Under the pieces are notes generated by a model. The model ran no database searches, was not told the DNA's origin, and was given only the letters and a program-made list of their open reading frames with translations. A stretch of 64,000 nt of DNA from Desulfobacca sp. (GTDB lineage: Bacteria; Desulfobacterota; Desulfobaccia; Desulfobaccales; Desulfobaccaceae): contig DYEV01000008.1 of NCBI GenBank assembly GCA_020725545.1, positions 124,001 through 188,000 on the forward strand. The letters are read 5' to 3'. The position numbers were made by a program, and so were the translations under genes. Numbering within the stretch: the first letter of the stretch is position 1; each line of letters begins with the position of its first letter. Of this stretch, positions 26,644-35,122 are shown piece after piece.

Positions 26644-27326
26644 GTGAAAAAAGTTTTTGTTCTGATGGTTATGGGTTTGCTGGCGACGCTGCCGCTGACG
26701 GCTCACGCTGCCCTCATTTCTACGGGGAGCATTGAGATCGCGGCCAACACAGCCGGCTCCACCGAGGGGTTAAGCAATTTCACCGGCTCCTTTTTTTTTA
26801 TGATGACAGCAACAGCGCCATTGGCCAGCTGGTGGTCAAATTAACGAACACCACGCCGGTGGGCGGTGGCTATCAGACGGGCTTCCTGATGAACAACCCC
26901 AATCTCCTCACCTCCATTACCGGCTTCAGCGCCCCCAATGCCACCTGGCAGCAACTTGGCCTGACAAACAACGGCCTGAGCGGCAGTCCTTTCGGGGACT
27001 TTGATTTCGGCGCGGCGCTGGGCGGCAATTTCCTCGGCGGGGGCAGCCCCAACGATGGCATCCCGGTCAGCTCCACCGGCACCTTTTCTTTTGCTTTGGC
27101 CGGTTCGGCCTTGAACAGCTTGACCACCCTGAGCTTTATGCAGGCGCTGTCCACCGACCCACCTTCGGCCTACGGTCCGGAATTCTTCCTGACCCGTTTC
27201 CGGGGCATTGATTTCGGCGCCGGCAGCGACAAAGTCCCCGCTGTGGTCGTCCCCCTGCCCGGCACCCAGCTCCTCTTCGGCAGTGGTATCTTGGCCCTGA
27301 TGGGTCTGCGGAAAAAACTGCTGTAA
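26644..27326 (+). pseudogene. frameshifted secreted protein with PEP-CTERM-like sorting tail
   Basis: The GTG at 26644 follows GGAGG and encodes a clean signal peptide (KKVFVLMVMGLLATLPLTAHA). Reading runs into a T9 tract at 26791-26799 and then leaves frame. One added T would join it to the second track ORF as FTGSFFFYDDSNSAIGQLVV, giving about 227 residues. The C-terminus VPLPGTQLLFGSGILALMGLRKK is the three-part PEP-CTERM layout (motif, hydrophobic helix, basic end), in a VPLP variant. Such proteins are processed by exosortase and secreted alongside exopolysaccharide. It may be a real pseudogene, a slippage-controlled gene or a sequencing error in the homopolymer. The body is otherwise unrecognised. 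Confidence 0.75.
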
Positions 27327-27344
27327 AGCCTCCCTCCATCCCAT

Positions 27345-27378
27345 AAAAAGGCAGGGGCCGCCCGGCTCCTGCCTTTTT
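27345..27378 (+). terminator. rho-independent terminator after the PEP-CTERM-like gene
   Basis: AAAAAGGCAGG pairs with CCTGCCTTTTT, with a further GCC/GGC inside, forming a strong hairpin ending in T5. It lies 19 bases after the stop at 27326. The A-run on the left means it may also work on the other strand. Confidence 0.85.
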
Positions 27379-27574
27379 CCTTATCTTGGGTCTTTTTCCC
27401 CGATCTGCTGTGGCACCGGGGAGTTTCCGGTTTGCCGTTTCTCTTTTCCGGTTTATAATCTCAGGCACTCAAATCCAAATCCGGTCCGGCCGGCTGGTGC
27501 ATCCCGGCCTCCCGGCTCAATGGGATACTTATGGCTCTCTTATCAGCCGAGATCTTGGCAGGAAAGCAGACGAC

Positions 27575-28807
27575 ATGATTCCTTCTGACCCTCTCCACCA
27601 ACGCCTGGCCCGGCGGGCCGAGGCCCTCTTCCCGGAGGTGCAGCGGCTGCGCCGGGACCTGCACCAGCATCCGGAGCTCTCTAACCAGGAGGAGCGCACC
27701 GCCCGGCTGCTAGCTGATTATCTCTGCGGTTTGGGGCTGACTGTGCGGGATGGCGTGGCCGGTCATGGCGTCGTCGCCGACCTGTTCTGTAGCCAACCCG
27801 GTCCCACCGTGGCCTGGCGGGCCGATATGGATGCCCTGCCCATCGCCGAGCCGCCGGATAAGCCCTGGTCCTCTCGGACCCCCGGGGTGATGCATGCCTG
27901 CGGCCACGATCTGCATATGGCCATCGCCTTGGGGGCCGCCCGACTCCTGCAGGACTTTCAGGCAGAATTGGCTGGCCGAATCCGCTTTATTTTTCAGCCG
28001 GCGGAAGAGGGGCTGCCGCCGGGGCAAGTGGGGGGGGCCGAATTGATGGTGCGAGAGGGGGTTCTAACCGACCCGCCCGTCGCCGCCATCTTCGGCCTGC
28101 ACGTCGCTCCCATGTTGACCGTGGGGCAAATCGGTTTTTGCCCGGATATCGTCATGGCCGGCGCCGATCGGCTGCGCCTGACCATCCACGGCCGTCAGGC
28201 TCATGCCGCCACGCCGCACCACGGCGTCGATGCCATCGTCATCGCGGCCCAGATCCTCACCCTGCTGCAGGCGGTCATCTCCCAGGGGAAGGACGCCCGC
28301 TCGCCGGCCGTCCTCACCTTCGGTACCATTGCCGGCGGCTCCCGCTTTAACATCCTGGCCGACCGGGTAGTTCTGGAGGGCACCTTGCGCCACCATGAGG
28401 CCAAGGTGCGGACAAGCATTCTGGCCAAAGTGCACCAGCTCCTGGAAGGCCTCAGTGCGGCCACCGGCGCCCGCGCTGAGCTGACCAGTGAAGCCCTCTA
28501 TCCCGTCCTGCGGAATGATCCCGATCTGGGCCGCCAGGCCCTGGAAATCCTGGGACGGCATTTCAGTCCCCGGGCCTTGGTGCCGATGCGGCCAGTCATG
28601 GGCAGCGAAGATTTCGCTTTCTTTGCCCAAGAGGTACCGGCCTTTTACTTTTTCCTGGGCACCCGGGGCCCTGGCGTCGAAAGCCAGACCCTCCATTCGC
28701 CGGATTTTGACCCCGATGAGGGGGCCCTGACGGTGGGCCTCACCGCCGCCGCTCTGCTCTTGGCCGGTTTGAGCCAGGCGGCCAGCCAGTCCGACTACTT
28801 GGCATGA
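27575..28807 (+). CDS. M20-family metal-dependent amidohydrolase
   Basis: 410 residues. The family hydrolyses N-acyl or peptide-like amides (hippurate, N-acetyl amino acids, indole-acetyl conjugates). Metal-binding text is visible: LHQHPELSNQEERT at the N-terminus, MHACGHDLHMA, and PAEEG, with GSEDFAFFAQEVPAFYFFLG near the C-terminus. The track start at 27386 overlaps the terminator; the ATG at 27575 has AGGAAAG upstream and starts at the right place. No neighbouring gene indicates the substrate. Confidence 0.9.
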   Translation: MIPSDPLHQRLARRAEALFPEVQRLRRDLHQHPELSNQEERTARLLADYLCGLGLTVRDGVAGHGVVADLFCSQPGPTVAWRADMDALPIAEPPDKPWSSRTPGVMHACGHDLHMAIALGAARLLQDFQAELAGRIRFIFQPAEEGLPPGQVGGAELMVREGVLTDPPVAAIFGLHVAPMLTVGQIGFCPDIVMAGADRLRLTIHGRQAHAATPHHGVDAIVIAAQILTLLQAVISQGKDARSPAVLTFGTIAGGSRFNILADRVVLEGTLRHHEAKVRTSILAKVHQLLEGLSAATGARAELTSEALYPVLRNDPDLGRQALEILGRHFSPRALVPMRPVMGSEDFAFFAQEVPAFYFFLGTRGPGVESQTLHSPDFDPDEGALTVGLTAAALLLAGLSQAASQSDYLA

Positions 28808-28863
28808 CTTCTATAAGTCACCCGCAAAGCATGCACATAAACCCTTGCCCCAGAAGACTGGCG

Positions 28864-28888
28864 TGGGCGGGCACGGCGGCCCGCCCCA
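28864..28888. repeat. GC-rich palindrome repeat (copy 2)
   Basis: A 25-base palindromic block, TGGGCGGGCACGGCGGCCCG continuing to ccca, identical to copy 4 at 54522-54546. The arms GGGCGGGC and GCCCGCCC pair. It is followed by ggaattttct and a run of heptamers, as in copy 1. Confidence 0.8.
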
Positions 28889-28903
28889 CTCTTGGAATTT
28901 TCT

Positions 28904-28938
28904 GACCACTAACCACTACCCACTGACCACTGACCACT
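28904..28938 (+). repeat. five tandem heptamers (consensus RMCCACT) abutting the MFS start
   Basis: Five units read gaccact, aaccact, acccact, gaccact, gaccact. The array ends 4 bases before the MFS ATG at 28943, so it occupies the place where a ribosome-binding site is expected, and no purine-rich site is present. Similar heptamers occur upstream of mpl. Confidence 0.8.
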
Positions 28939-28942
28939 GACT

Positions 28943-30190
28943 ATGCCCTTGGCCCTGCTTGATACCTTTGCCTCCTTCCGGCACCGCAACTATCGCCTCT
29001 TTTTCATCGGTCAGACCATCTCTCTGGTGGGCAGTTGGATGCAGGCGGTGGCGCAAGGCTGGTTGGTCCTGCTCCTCACCAATTCGTCCTTGATGTTAGG
29101 TCTGGCCGGAGCCTTGAACTCCCTGCCGCTGTTGCTCTTCTCTTTCTGGGGGGGCGTAGTGGCTGATCAGGCCGACAAGCGGCGCCTGCTCCTGGCCACC
29201 AACAGCGCCGGTCTGGTCATGGCCCTGACCCTGGGCCTGTTGGTCTTCACCGACCTGGTCCAGGTCTGGCAGATCATGGTCCTGCTCTTTGGCATCGGTA
29301 CGGCCATGGCCTTTGATATCCCGGGGCGCCAATCATTCATTGTAGAGCTGGTGGGTAAAGATGATCTCCCCAATGCCATTGCCCTTAATTCCAGCCTGTT
29401 TAACGGCACCCGGGCCTTGGGGCCGGCCTTGGCCGGGATCCTCATCGCCTCAGTAGGCATCGCCAACTGTTTTTTCCTTAATGCCCTGAGTTATGTGGCG
29501 CCGCTGATCTGCTTGTCGCTGCTGCGCCTGCCGGTCCGGCTGCGCCCGGCCCACCGTCTGCGAACCATTGCCGGAACCCGGGAACTGTTTGCCTTTATTG
29601 CCCGACAGCGGCCGGAATTGGGCTGGATCATGGCCATCCTGGCGGTAAATTCCGTCTTTGCCCTGTCCTATACGGTGCTCATGCCCATCATCGCCCGGGA
29701 CATCCTGCAGGCCGGGCCGCGAGGCTATGGCTTCCTCATGGCCGCCAGCGGCGTGGGCGCCTTCTTTGGTGCCCTGGTCCTGGCCGGCCTGATCCGCCGC
29801 TATCCCCCCATGAGTTTTTTCTGGGGCGGCACGGCCCTGATGTTGCTGGCTCTGTTCCTTCTTTCCTGCACCCGGTCTTTTTGGCTGGCCTTGGTCTTTC
29901 TTTTCTTTACCGGCTTCGGCATGACCATCGCCATCTCCACCGGCAATAGTCTGGTGCAGTTGCATGTCCCCGATGAGATGCGGGGCCGGATCATGTCACT
30001 CTTCGGCCTGACCTTCCTCGGCTTTACGCCATTGGGCAACTTTCTTTATGGCCTTTTGGGCCACCATCTCGGCCCCTGCCTGACCATCCGCCTGGGGGCC
30101 GGCCTGGCCGCCCTGCTGGGTCTGTACTGCTTCCTGGCCCGTCCTGAACTCCGCCGCCTCCTGTTCACCTCAGAATTGCCGAACGCCTAA
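28943..30190 (+). CDS. MFS transporter, MFS_3/EntS-like exporter family
   Basis: 415 residues with about 12 membrane helices. The N-terminal text FASFRHRNYRLFFIGQTISLVGSWMQAVAQGWLV and the loop VVADQADKRR are typical of the EntS-like group, proton-driven exporters of siderophores or drugs. It is a single gene with no biosynthetic neighbours, so the substrate is open. The start codon is preceded directly by tandem heptamers and not by a purine-rich ribosome site. The gene ends 450 bases before the exopolysaccharide locus. Confidence 0.88.
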   Translation: MPLALLDTFASFRHRNYRLFFIGQTISLVGSWMQAVAQGWLVLLLTNSSLMLGLAGALNSLPLLLFSFWGGVVADQADKRRLLLATNSAGLVMALTLGLLVFTDLVQVWQIMVLLFGIGTAMAFDIPGRQSFIVELVGKDDLPNAIALNSSLFNGTRALGPALAGILIASVGIANCFFLNALSYVAPLICLSLLRLPVRLRPAHRLRTIAGTRELFAFIARQRPELGWIMAILAVNSVFALSYTVLMPIIARDILQAGPRGYGFLMAASGVGAFFGALVLAGLIRRYPPMSFFWGGTALMLLALFLLSCTRSFWLALVFLFFTGFGMTIAISTGNSLVQLHVPDEMRGRIMSLFGLTFLGFTPLGNFLYGLLGHHLGPCLTIRLGAGLAALLGLYCFLARPELRRLLFTSELPNA

Positions 30191-30480
30191 CCAGCCCCTC
30201 GGTTGTTGCACGGGTGCGGTGATGGGAGGGGGCTGGGGGGCACCGCCTCCTGCCTTCTCTCTTCAAAACCTCCCCCCCCACCCCACCCTGCCGGATGGCT
30301 GCGGCAAAAGACAAAGGCCGCAGAATTTCGCCCCATCATTATCAAGATTCTCACATTGCCCTCCATACCTCTCCAAAGTTTTTTCTTCTTGCTGGATAAA
30401 AAGAAAGTGAAAAAACATTTAATTAATTTGTCAAATTAGCCGATACAGGGAGCAGGTCAAGGAGCTGGTTTCAGATGAGA

Positions 30481-30604
30481 AGCTGTTGTAAAACCCTGAA
30501 AGCCGATTCCATACCATTCTGAGCGCGGCGAAGATTCTTGTCTTGTCAGTTAGAGAGAGAGCCTTCACTTCGTTCCCGATGACAAGAAAAGAGGTTTTGC
30601 AACA
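30481..30604 (+). repeat. MITE-like element, copy C
   Basis: About 124 bases with ends agctgttgtaaaaccct and agaggttttgcaac, closely matching the reverse complement of copy A. It lies in the 449-base gap before the exopolysaccharide locus, 36 bases before the first start. The other part of that gap (30191-30480) has C-rich and AT-rich stretches but no gene or convincing promoter. Confidence 0.8.
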
Positions 30605-30639
30605 AACTATAGCAATACCTGTTGTCAAGGAAGGCTGCG

Positions 30640-32091
30640 GTGCGTCGACTCAGTCAAAAATTTCTCAGATTACTCATCAAAATCCTGGACCAGGTGATCC
30701 TTCTGACGGCCCTGCTGACAGCCGCGGCCGCAGTCTACCACGATCTGGAAGACTTCAGTTTCATGGGCTTTCTCTCCCTCCGCCTGGAAATTAGCAATAT
30801 TTTCGTGGTGCTGGGCCTCATGGTCCTTTGGTCTGGTCTGTTGTCGGCCATGCATCTGTATCAGTTGCGCAAGTTCAGTTCCTGGCGCCGGGATGCACTG
30901 GATGTCTGTCAGGCGGCCACGATTTTGACGTTGGTTTTTCTCCTGGTGTCCTCCTTGATCAATATTTCTTTTGCTAAGCCTTTATTTTTCTTTCTTTTCT
31001 GGGCGATTCTGACCTTGGCCAGCCAATTGCTCCGCTTATTGTGGCGGAGCTGGTTGGAGTTTTTCCAACGTCAGGGGCTGCACCTCACCCAGGTGCTCAT
31101 GGTGGGTACCAACAGCCGGTCGGTGGCCTTTGCCCGGGCCATAGAAAACAAACTGGAGTTGGGCTATCGGGTCATCGGTTTCGTGGACAATGACTGGTTC
31201 GGCCTGAAGAAATTTTTGGCCAGTGGCTATCCCTTGTTGTCTGATCTGAAAAATTTTCCTCAGTATTTACGGGAAAATGTCGTTGACGAAGTGATCATTG
31301 ATCTGCCCTTAAATACCTACTATCAGCAGGTGGCCACCATCGTTAGCCATTGCCTGGAACAAGGCATTCTGGTGCGCTTTGTCTCCGACAGCTTTTACCT
31401 CCTGCGCAATCTGCGGCTGGGGCGCACTGCTTTTGAAGAATTCAATGATACCACCGTTATTTCCGTCTACAACGGCGTGCTGGGTGGTCTGCCCCTGGCG
31501 GCCAAACGCCTGGTGGATATGGTGGGGGCCCTGGCCTTGCTGGCACTGTTCTCGCCGCTGATGGTGGTTGTGGCCCTCCTCATCAAGCTCACCTCGCCGG
31601 GGCCGGTTTTTTTTGTCCAGGAACGTTTGGGTCTCAATAAGCGTCTGTTCCGGATGTATAAATTCCGGACCATGGTAGTCGATGCAGAACAGCATCAGGC
31701 GGAATTGGAAAAGTTGAATGAAATGGGGGGGCCGACTTTTAAAATCAAGGACGATCCCCGGGTAACCCCTCTCGGTGCCATCCTCCGACGGACCAGCATT
31801 GATGAATTGCCGCAGCTGGTCAATGTCCTGAATGGGGATATGAGTCTGGTGGGCCCGCGGCCGCTGCCAGTTCGGGATTACCGGGGTTTTAATGAGGATT
31901 GGCACCGCCGCCGCTTCAGCGTCAAGCCCGGCCTCACCTGTCTGTGGCAGATTCAGGGCCGGAATTCTCTGTCCTTCGAAACATGGATGAAACTTGATCT
32001 GCAATACATCGATCAGTGGTCCTTTTGGCTGGATATCAAGATTCTCCTGGGCACCCTGCCGGCGGTGCTCCAGAAAAAGGGGGCTTATTAG
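30640..32091 (+). CDS. exopolysaccharide polyprenyl-phosphate glycosylphosphotransferase (WbaP/PssY type)
   Basis: 483 residues. It transfers a sugar-1-phosphate from a nucleotide donor to undecaprenyl phosphate, starting each repeat unit. The N-terminal four helices and a Rossmann-like CoA_binding_3 domain (about 145-260) precede the C-terminal catalytic domain with [31 protein letters not shown] and the final KPGLTCLWQ. The GTG at 30640 has AAGGAA seven bases upstream and is preferred to the TTG at 30622. It is the first gene of the Wzx/Wzy locus; the following gene starts 2 bases after its stop region. Confidence 0.92.
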   Translation: MRRLSQKFLRLLIKILDQVILLTALLTAAAAVYHDLEDFSFMGFLSLRLEISNIFVVLGLMVLWSGLLSAMHLYQLRKFSSWRRDALDVCQAATILTLVFLLVSSLINISFAKPLFFFLFWAILTLASQLLRLLWRSWLEFFQRQGLHLTQVLMVGTNSRSVAFARAIENKLELGYRVIGFVDNDWFGLKKFLASGYPLLSDLKNFPQYLRENVVDEVIIDLPLNTYYQQVATIVSHCLEQGILVRFVSDSFYLLRNLRLGRTAFEEFNDTTVISVYNGVLGGLPLAAKRLVDMVGALALLALFSPLMVVVALLIKLTSPGPVFFVQERLGLNKRLFRMYKFRTMVVDAEQHQAELEKLNEMGGPTFKIKDDPRVTPLGAILRRTSIDELPQLVNVLNGDMSLVGPRPLPVRDYRGFNEDWHRRRFSVKPGLTCLWQIQGRNSLSFETWMKLDLQYIDQWSFWLDIKILLGTLPAVLQKKGAY

Positions 32092-32092
32092 C

Positions 32093-32845
32093 ATGGTGGC
32101 ATTCTTCCTGTTTGGGTTCCTGCTCCTGGCCGGTCCTGCCAGTGGCGGCGAGGATATCAGGTTCGAGCAGTTTTCCCCCAGGGAAGAGCAGTTGTGGTTG
32201 GATCGGCTCCGCCGGAACCCGCAAGACGCCCGTTCCTATTTTTTCCTAGGGAGATATTATGATTTTGTGCATCGTGATCAGGACGCGGCCAATGCCTTCA
32301 AAAAGGCCACACTCTTGCGTCCTGATTGGGCCCAGGCCTTTTTCAACCTGGGGAAGCTCTATCATCGCCTGGGGCGCATGCCGGACGCGGCCGTGGCCCT
32401 GCGCCGCGCCACCCTGTTGAAAGCCGATTATGCGGCAGCCTATCATTTTCTTGGTCTGGTGGAGATCAACCTGGGGCATTATCCGGAGGCCGCCACCGCC
32501 CTGATTAAAGCCTATGACGCCAATCCGGGGTGGGCCGAAAAATACTACGACGGCACCAGTTATGGGATCCATTCGGAGTTCGAGCAGAAAGAGGTCGTCC
32601 TCCGCTTAGTACAGCTCATCTATCCCACGAACCAGCGTCTGGCCCGTCTGCTCTATAACCGGTGGGCTCGGGGAAATGCCGGTATGAAGGAATATTGGCG
32701 AGAGGTGGCCGGGGCCGAAAAACGCTCGGAAACGGGCTACCAGGAGCCCCCCCTGAGCGGTTATCCCGAACCCCCTCAGCCTGGTTACCTCCGCGGGCCG
32801 GAGGTGGGGTTCCAGCGTGGTTTGGAAGGCCGTTATGGCCGCTAA
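32093..32845 (+). CDS. secreted TPR protein with Gly-Tyr-Pro repeat tail
   Basis: 250 residues. A signal peptide (VAFFLFGFLLLAGPASG) is followed by TPR units (ARSYFFLGRYYDF, AQAFFNLGKLYHRLGRM, AAAYHFLGLVEINLGHY). The last ~35 residues are a low-complexity tail with repeated GYxEPP-like units (GYQEPPLSGYPEPPQPGY). It lies between the initiating transferase and the Wzc-like gene, so it may be a periplasmic assembly factor for polymerisation or export. The tail has several regularly spaced tyrosines. I do not recognise a named family for the full protein. Confidence 0.75.
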   Translation: MVAFFLFGFLLLAGPASGGEDIRFEQFSPREEQLWLDRLRRNPQDARSYFFLGRYYDFVHRDQDAANAFKKATLLRPDWAQAFFNLGKLYHRLGRMPDAAVALRRATLLKADYAAAYHFLGLVEINLGHYPEAATALIKAYDANPGWAEKYYDGTSYGIHSEFEQKEVVLRLVQLIYPTNQRLARLLYNRWARGNAGMKEYWREVAGAEKRSETGYQEPPLSGYPEPPQPGYLRGPEVGFQRGLEGRYGR

Positions 32846-32857
32846 GGAGGGGGGCCA

Positions 32858-35119
32858 ATGCGGGGAGGGAACCACATGACCAGTGAATCCCAACAGACCG
32901 GCAGACGCATCTCCCTTCGAGATGTCTTGTTTATTTTTTTCTACAAGCTCCCAGTTTTTGAGCTGGTTCTGGGTTTCATCGTCAGCTGCACCATTCTTCT
33001 GGCCCTGCTCAAAACACCGGTCTATCAGGCCAGCGGCCAGATTTTGGTTAAACCGATGTTGGAGCCGAGCCTGAAGCTGCAGGCACCGATCTCCACTAAT
33101 ATCCGGGCCAATCCAGTTACCTCCCAGGACGTCAATTCAGAGGTGAATATCCTAAAATCGCCCCAATTGCTCCGGGACGTGGTCCAGCGCCTGGAACTCT
33201 ACCGGCCCCAGGAGCCGAGCACGGTGTGGCAACGTTGGCAAAGGTGGGTCGGTGAGACCTTGAACGCGGCCCTCATCGCCAGCGGTATGCGTACGCCGTT
33301 GGGACCGGTGGAGCAGGCCCAGTTAGAGCTGGAAAAACGATTGGAAATCAAGCCGGTGACCTTATCGAATACCATTGCGGTGTCCCTGCGAGGCGAGTCG
33401 CCGGAAAAAATTGCCAAGATCGTCAACACTCTCATGGAAACATTTATTGATTACCACATCGCCGTTTTCAAGGCCAAGGGCGCCCGGGAGTTTTATACGG
33501 CCCAAGCCGAATTCTACCGGCAGCGGCTGGAGGAGGCCGAAGCCAATCTGGAGAAATTCAAAAAGAAGTGGGCCATCATCGAGATCAATGCCCAGAATGA
33601 GACCAATGTGGAGCTCCTCAAGATCCTCAATGAAAATCTCACGCTGACTCTGGCCCAAATCCGGGATCGGGAGACCAAAATCGGCGTCCAGGTCAATAAC
33701 CTGGCCAAAACCGGCGAAGTGGGGGCTCTGACCAAAGATTTGCAGAACAATATCGTGGAGGAATTGGTCCGGGTGCTGGGGCCGCTCATGGCCGAACGGG
33801 AGCGCCTGGCTGTGCATTATCAGGAGGGCAGCGACAAGCTGCTGGCCATGGAACGGCAGATCCAAGAAATCAAGGAAAAATATGACCGACAGATTAAAGG
33901 GTTGGTGCATGGGGCCCAATTAGACCTGAACGGTTTGAAAAAATACGCCAAAACCCTACAAGACAACATGCAAAAATTAAAGGAGCAGTCTGTTCTCCTG
34001 TCACAGCAGCAGATTGAATTGGACCGGTTGTTGCGGGAAGTCAAGCAGAACGAAAAACTTTATCTGCTCTATCGGGACAAAATGGAGGAAGCCCGCATCG
34101 AAGAGCAGCAGGAGGCCAACCGGGTCTCCAATGTTACCGTGACCACCTGGGCTGAACCGCCGGCCGTGCCCGTATTCCCGAAAAAGACCCTGATGGTCCT
34201 GCTGGCCGTCATTATTGGCAGTATCGTCGGTTTGGCCGGCACCTTCATTTCCTATTACCTGGATCACGCCGTGAAAACGCCTGAGGAATTGGCCTGGCAT
34301 GCGGGCCTGCCGGTGTTGGCGACCGTCCGGGAGATGGCGGAGACCCCGGCGCCAGCGCTCCCGGGGCAGGTTGCCAAAGCCGGGGGGCCGCCCTTGTGGA
34401 TGCTCACCCCGGCGGCGTACCCCCAGCTCCATGGTGATTACAGCAACATGAAAAACAATCTCTTGCTGCACAAACAGCATCATGGCTCCAAGCTCTTCCT
34501 GTTCACCGGCCCGGCTCCGGGTGTCGGAGTTTCCACGACCTGTGGCAACCTGGCGGTGCTGCTGGCCAGAGATCTTTTGGATCAACGGATTCTGCTGGTG
34601 GATGGCAATCTAGTCGATCCGGTGGTACACCTGGCTTTTCAGAAAAACAGAGCGCCTGGCCTGCTGGATTATATCTGTCAAGCCAGCCGCAATCCGGCCC
34701 TGACCGGCAACCCCACGCGGGCTGCAGCAGCGCAAGCGGCTGCGTCGCAGGCGATCTTGGAGTTTCAGCAAGTAGTGCAACCCACGGGGCTGGCTAATCT
34801 CGACCTGGTTACCCTGGGCACTCAGGATCCTCAGATCGTCTCCCCTTTTGATTTAAAGAAGTTTTCAGAGTTCCTGCAGGAGGCGCAGACGCATTACGAT
34901 CTGATCTTGTTGGATGGGTCGCCCCTGTTCAGCTCCAGCAACAGTCTGATTATTGCCGCGCAAGTGGATGGCATTGTCATGGTAGTAGAAGCCTGCCATA
35001 CCCGGTATGAAGTGGTCAGCGAAATGAAATATCTGCTGGCGCGGCACGGCAACATCAGCGGCGGGGTCTTGAATAAACGCCAGTACGTCATCCCCGGCTC
35101 CATTTATAAATACATCTGA
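32858..35119 (+). CDS. Wzc-like chain-length/BY-kinase-like protein with degenerate Walker A
   Basis: 753 residues. The N-terminal Wzz domain begins with a membrane helix (about 30-50); a long coiled-coil periplasmic region (200-430) and a second helix (443-467) follow; the cytoplasmic P-loop ATPase domain is C-terminal. In Wzc this domain autophosphorylates a tyrosine cluster and controls polymer length. Here the Walker A reads PGVGVST (554-560), with Val558 where the essential Lys should be, and the A' motif is VDGN (D582). D686 of Walker B is kept. Three tyrosines lie in the last 11 residues. ATP hydrolysis and kinase activity are doubtful. ATG 32858 has AAGGAG; ATG 32876 is also possible. 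Confidence 0.88.
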   Translation: MRGGNHMTSESQQTGRRISLRDVLFIFFYKLPVFELVLGFIVSCTILLALLKTPVYQASGQILVKPMLEPSLKLQAPISTNIRANPVTSQDVNSEVNILKSPQLLRDVVQRLELYRPQEPSTVWQRWQRWVGETLNAALIASGMRTPLGPVEQAQLELEKRLEIKPVTLSNTIAVSLRGESPEKIAKIVNTLMETFIDYHIAVFKAKGAREFYTAQAEFYRQRLEEAEANLEKFKKKWAIIEINAQNETNVELLKILNENLTLTLAQIRDRETKIGVQVNNLAKTGEVGALTKDLQNNIVEELVRVLGPLMAERERLAVHYQEGSDKLLAMERQIQEIKEKYDRQIKGLVHGAQLDLNGLKKYAKTLQDNMQKLKEQSVLLSQQQIELDRLLREVKQNEKLYLLYRDKMEEARIEEQQEANRVSNVTVTTWAEPPAVPVFPKKTLMVLLAVIIGSIVGLAGTFISYYLDHAVKTPEELAWHAGLPVLATVREMAETPAPALPGQVAKAGGPPLWMLTPAAYPQLHGDYSNMKNNLLLHKQHHGSKLFLFTGPAPGVGVSTTCGNLAVLLARDLLDQRILLVDGNLVDPVVHLAFQKNRAPGLLDYICQASRNPALTGNPTRAAAAQAAASQAILEFQQVVQPTGLANLDLVTLGTQDPQIVSPFDLKKFSEFLQEAQTHYDLILLDGSPLFSSSNSLIIAAQVDGIVMVVEACHTRYEVVSEMKYLLARHGNISGGVLNKRQYVIPGSIYKYI

Positions 35120-35122
35120 GGC

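Noticed and set aside
28904-28938. Possible CRISPR-like array
   Set aside because: Units are 7-base tandem repeats with no spacers; no cas genes in the window.
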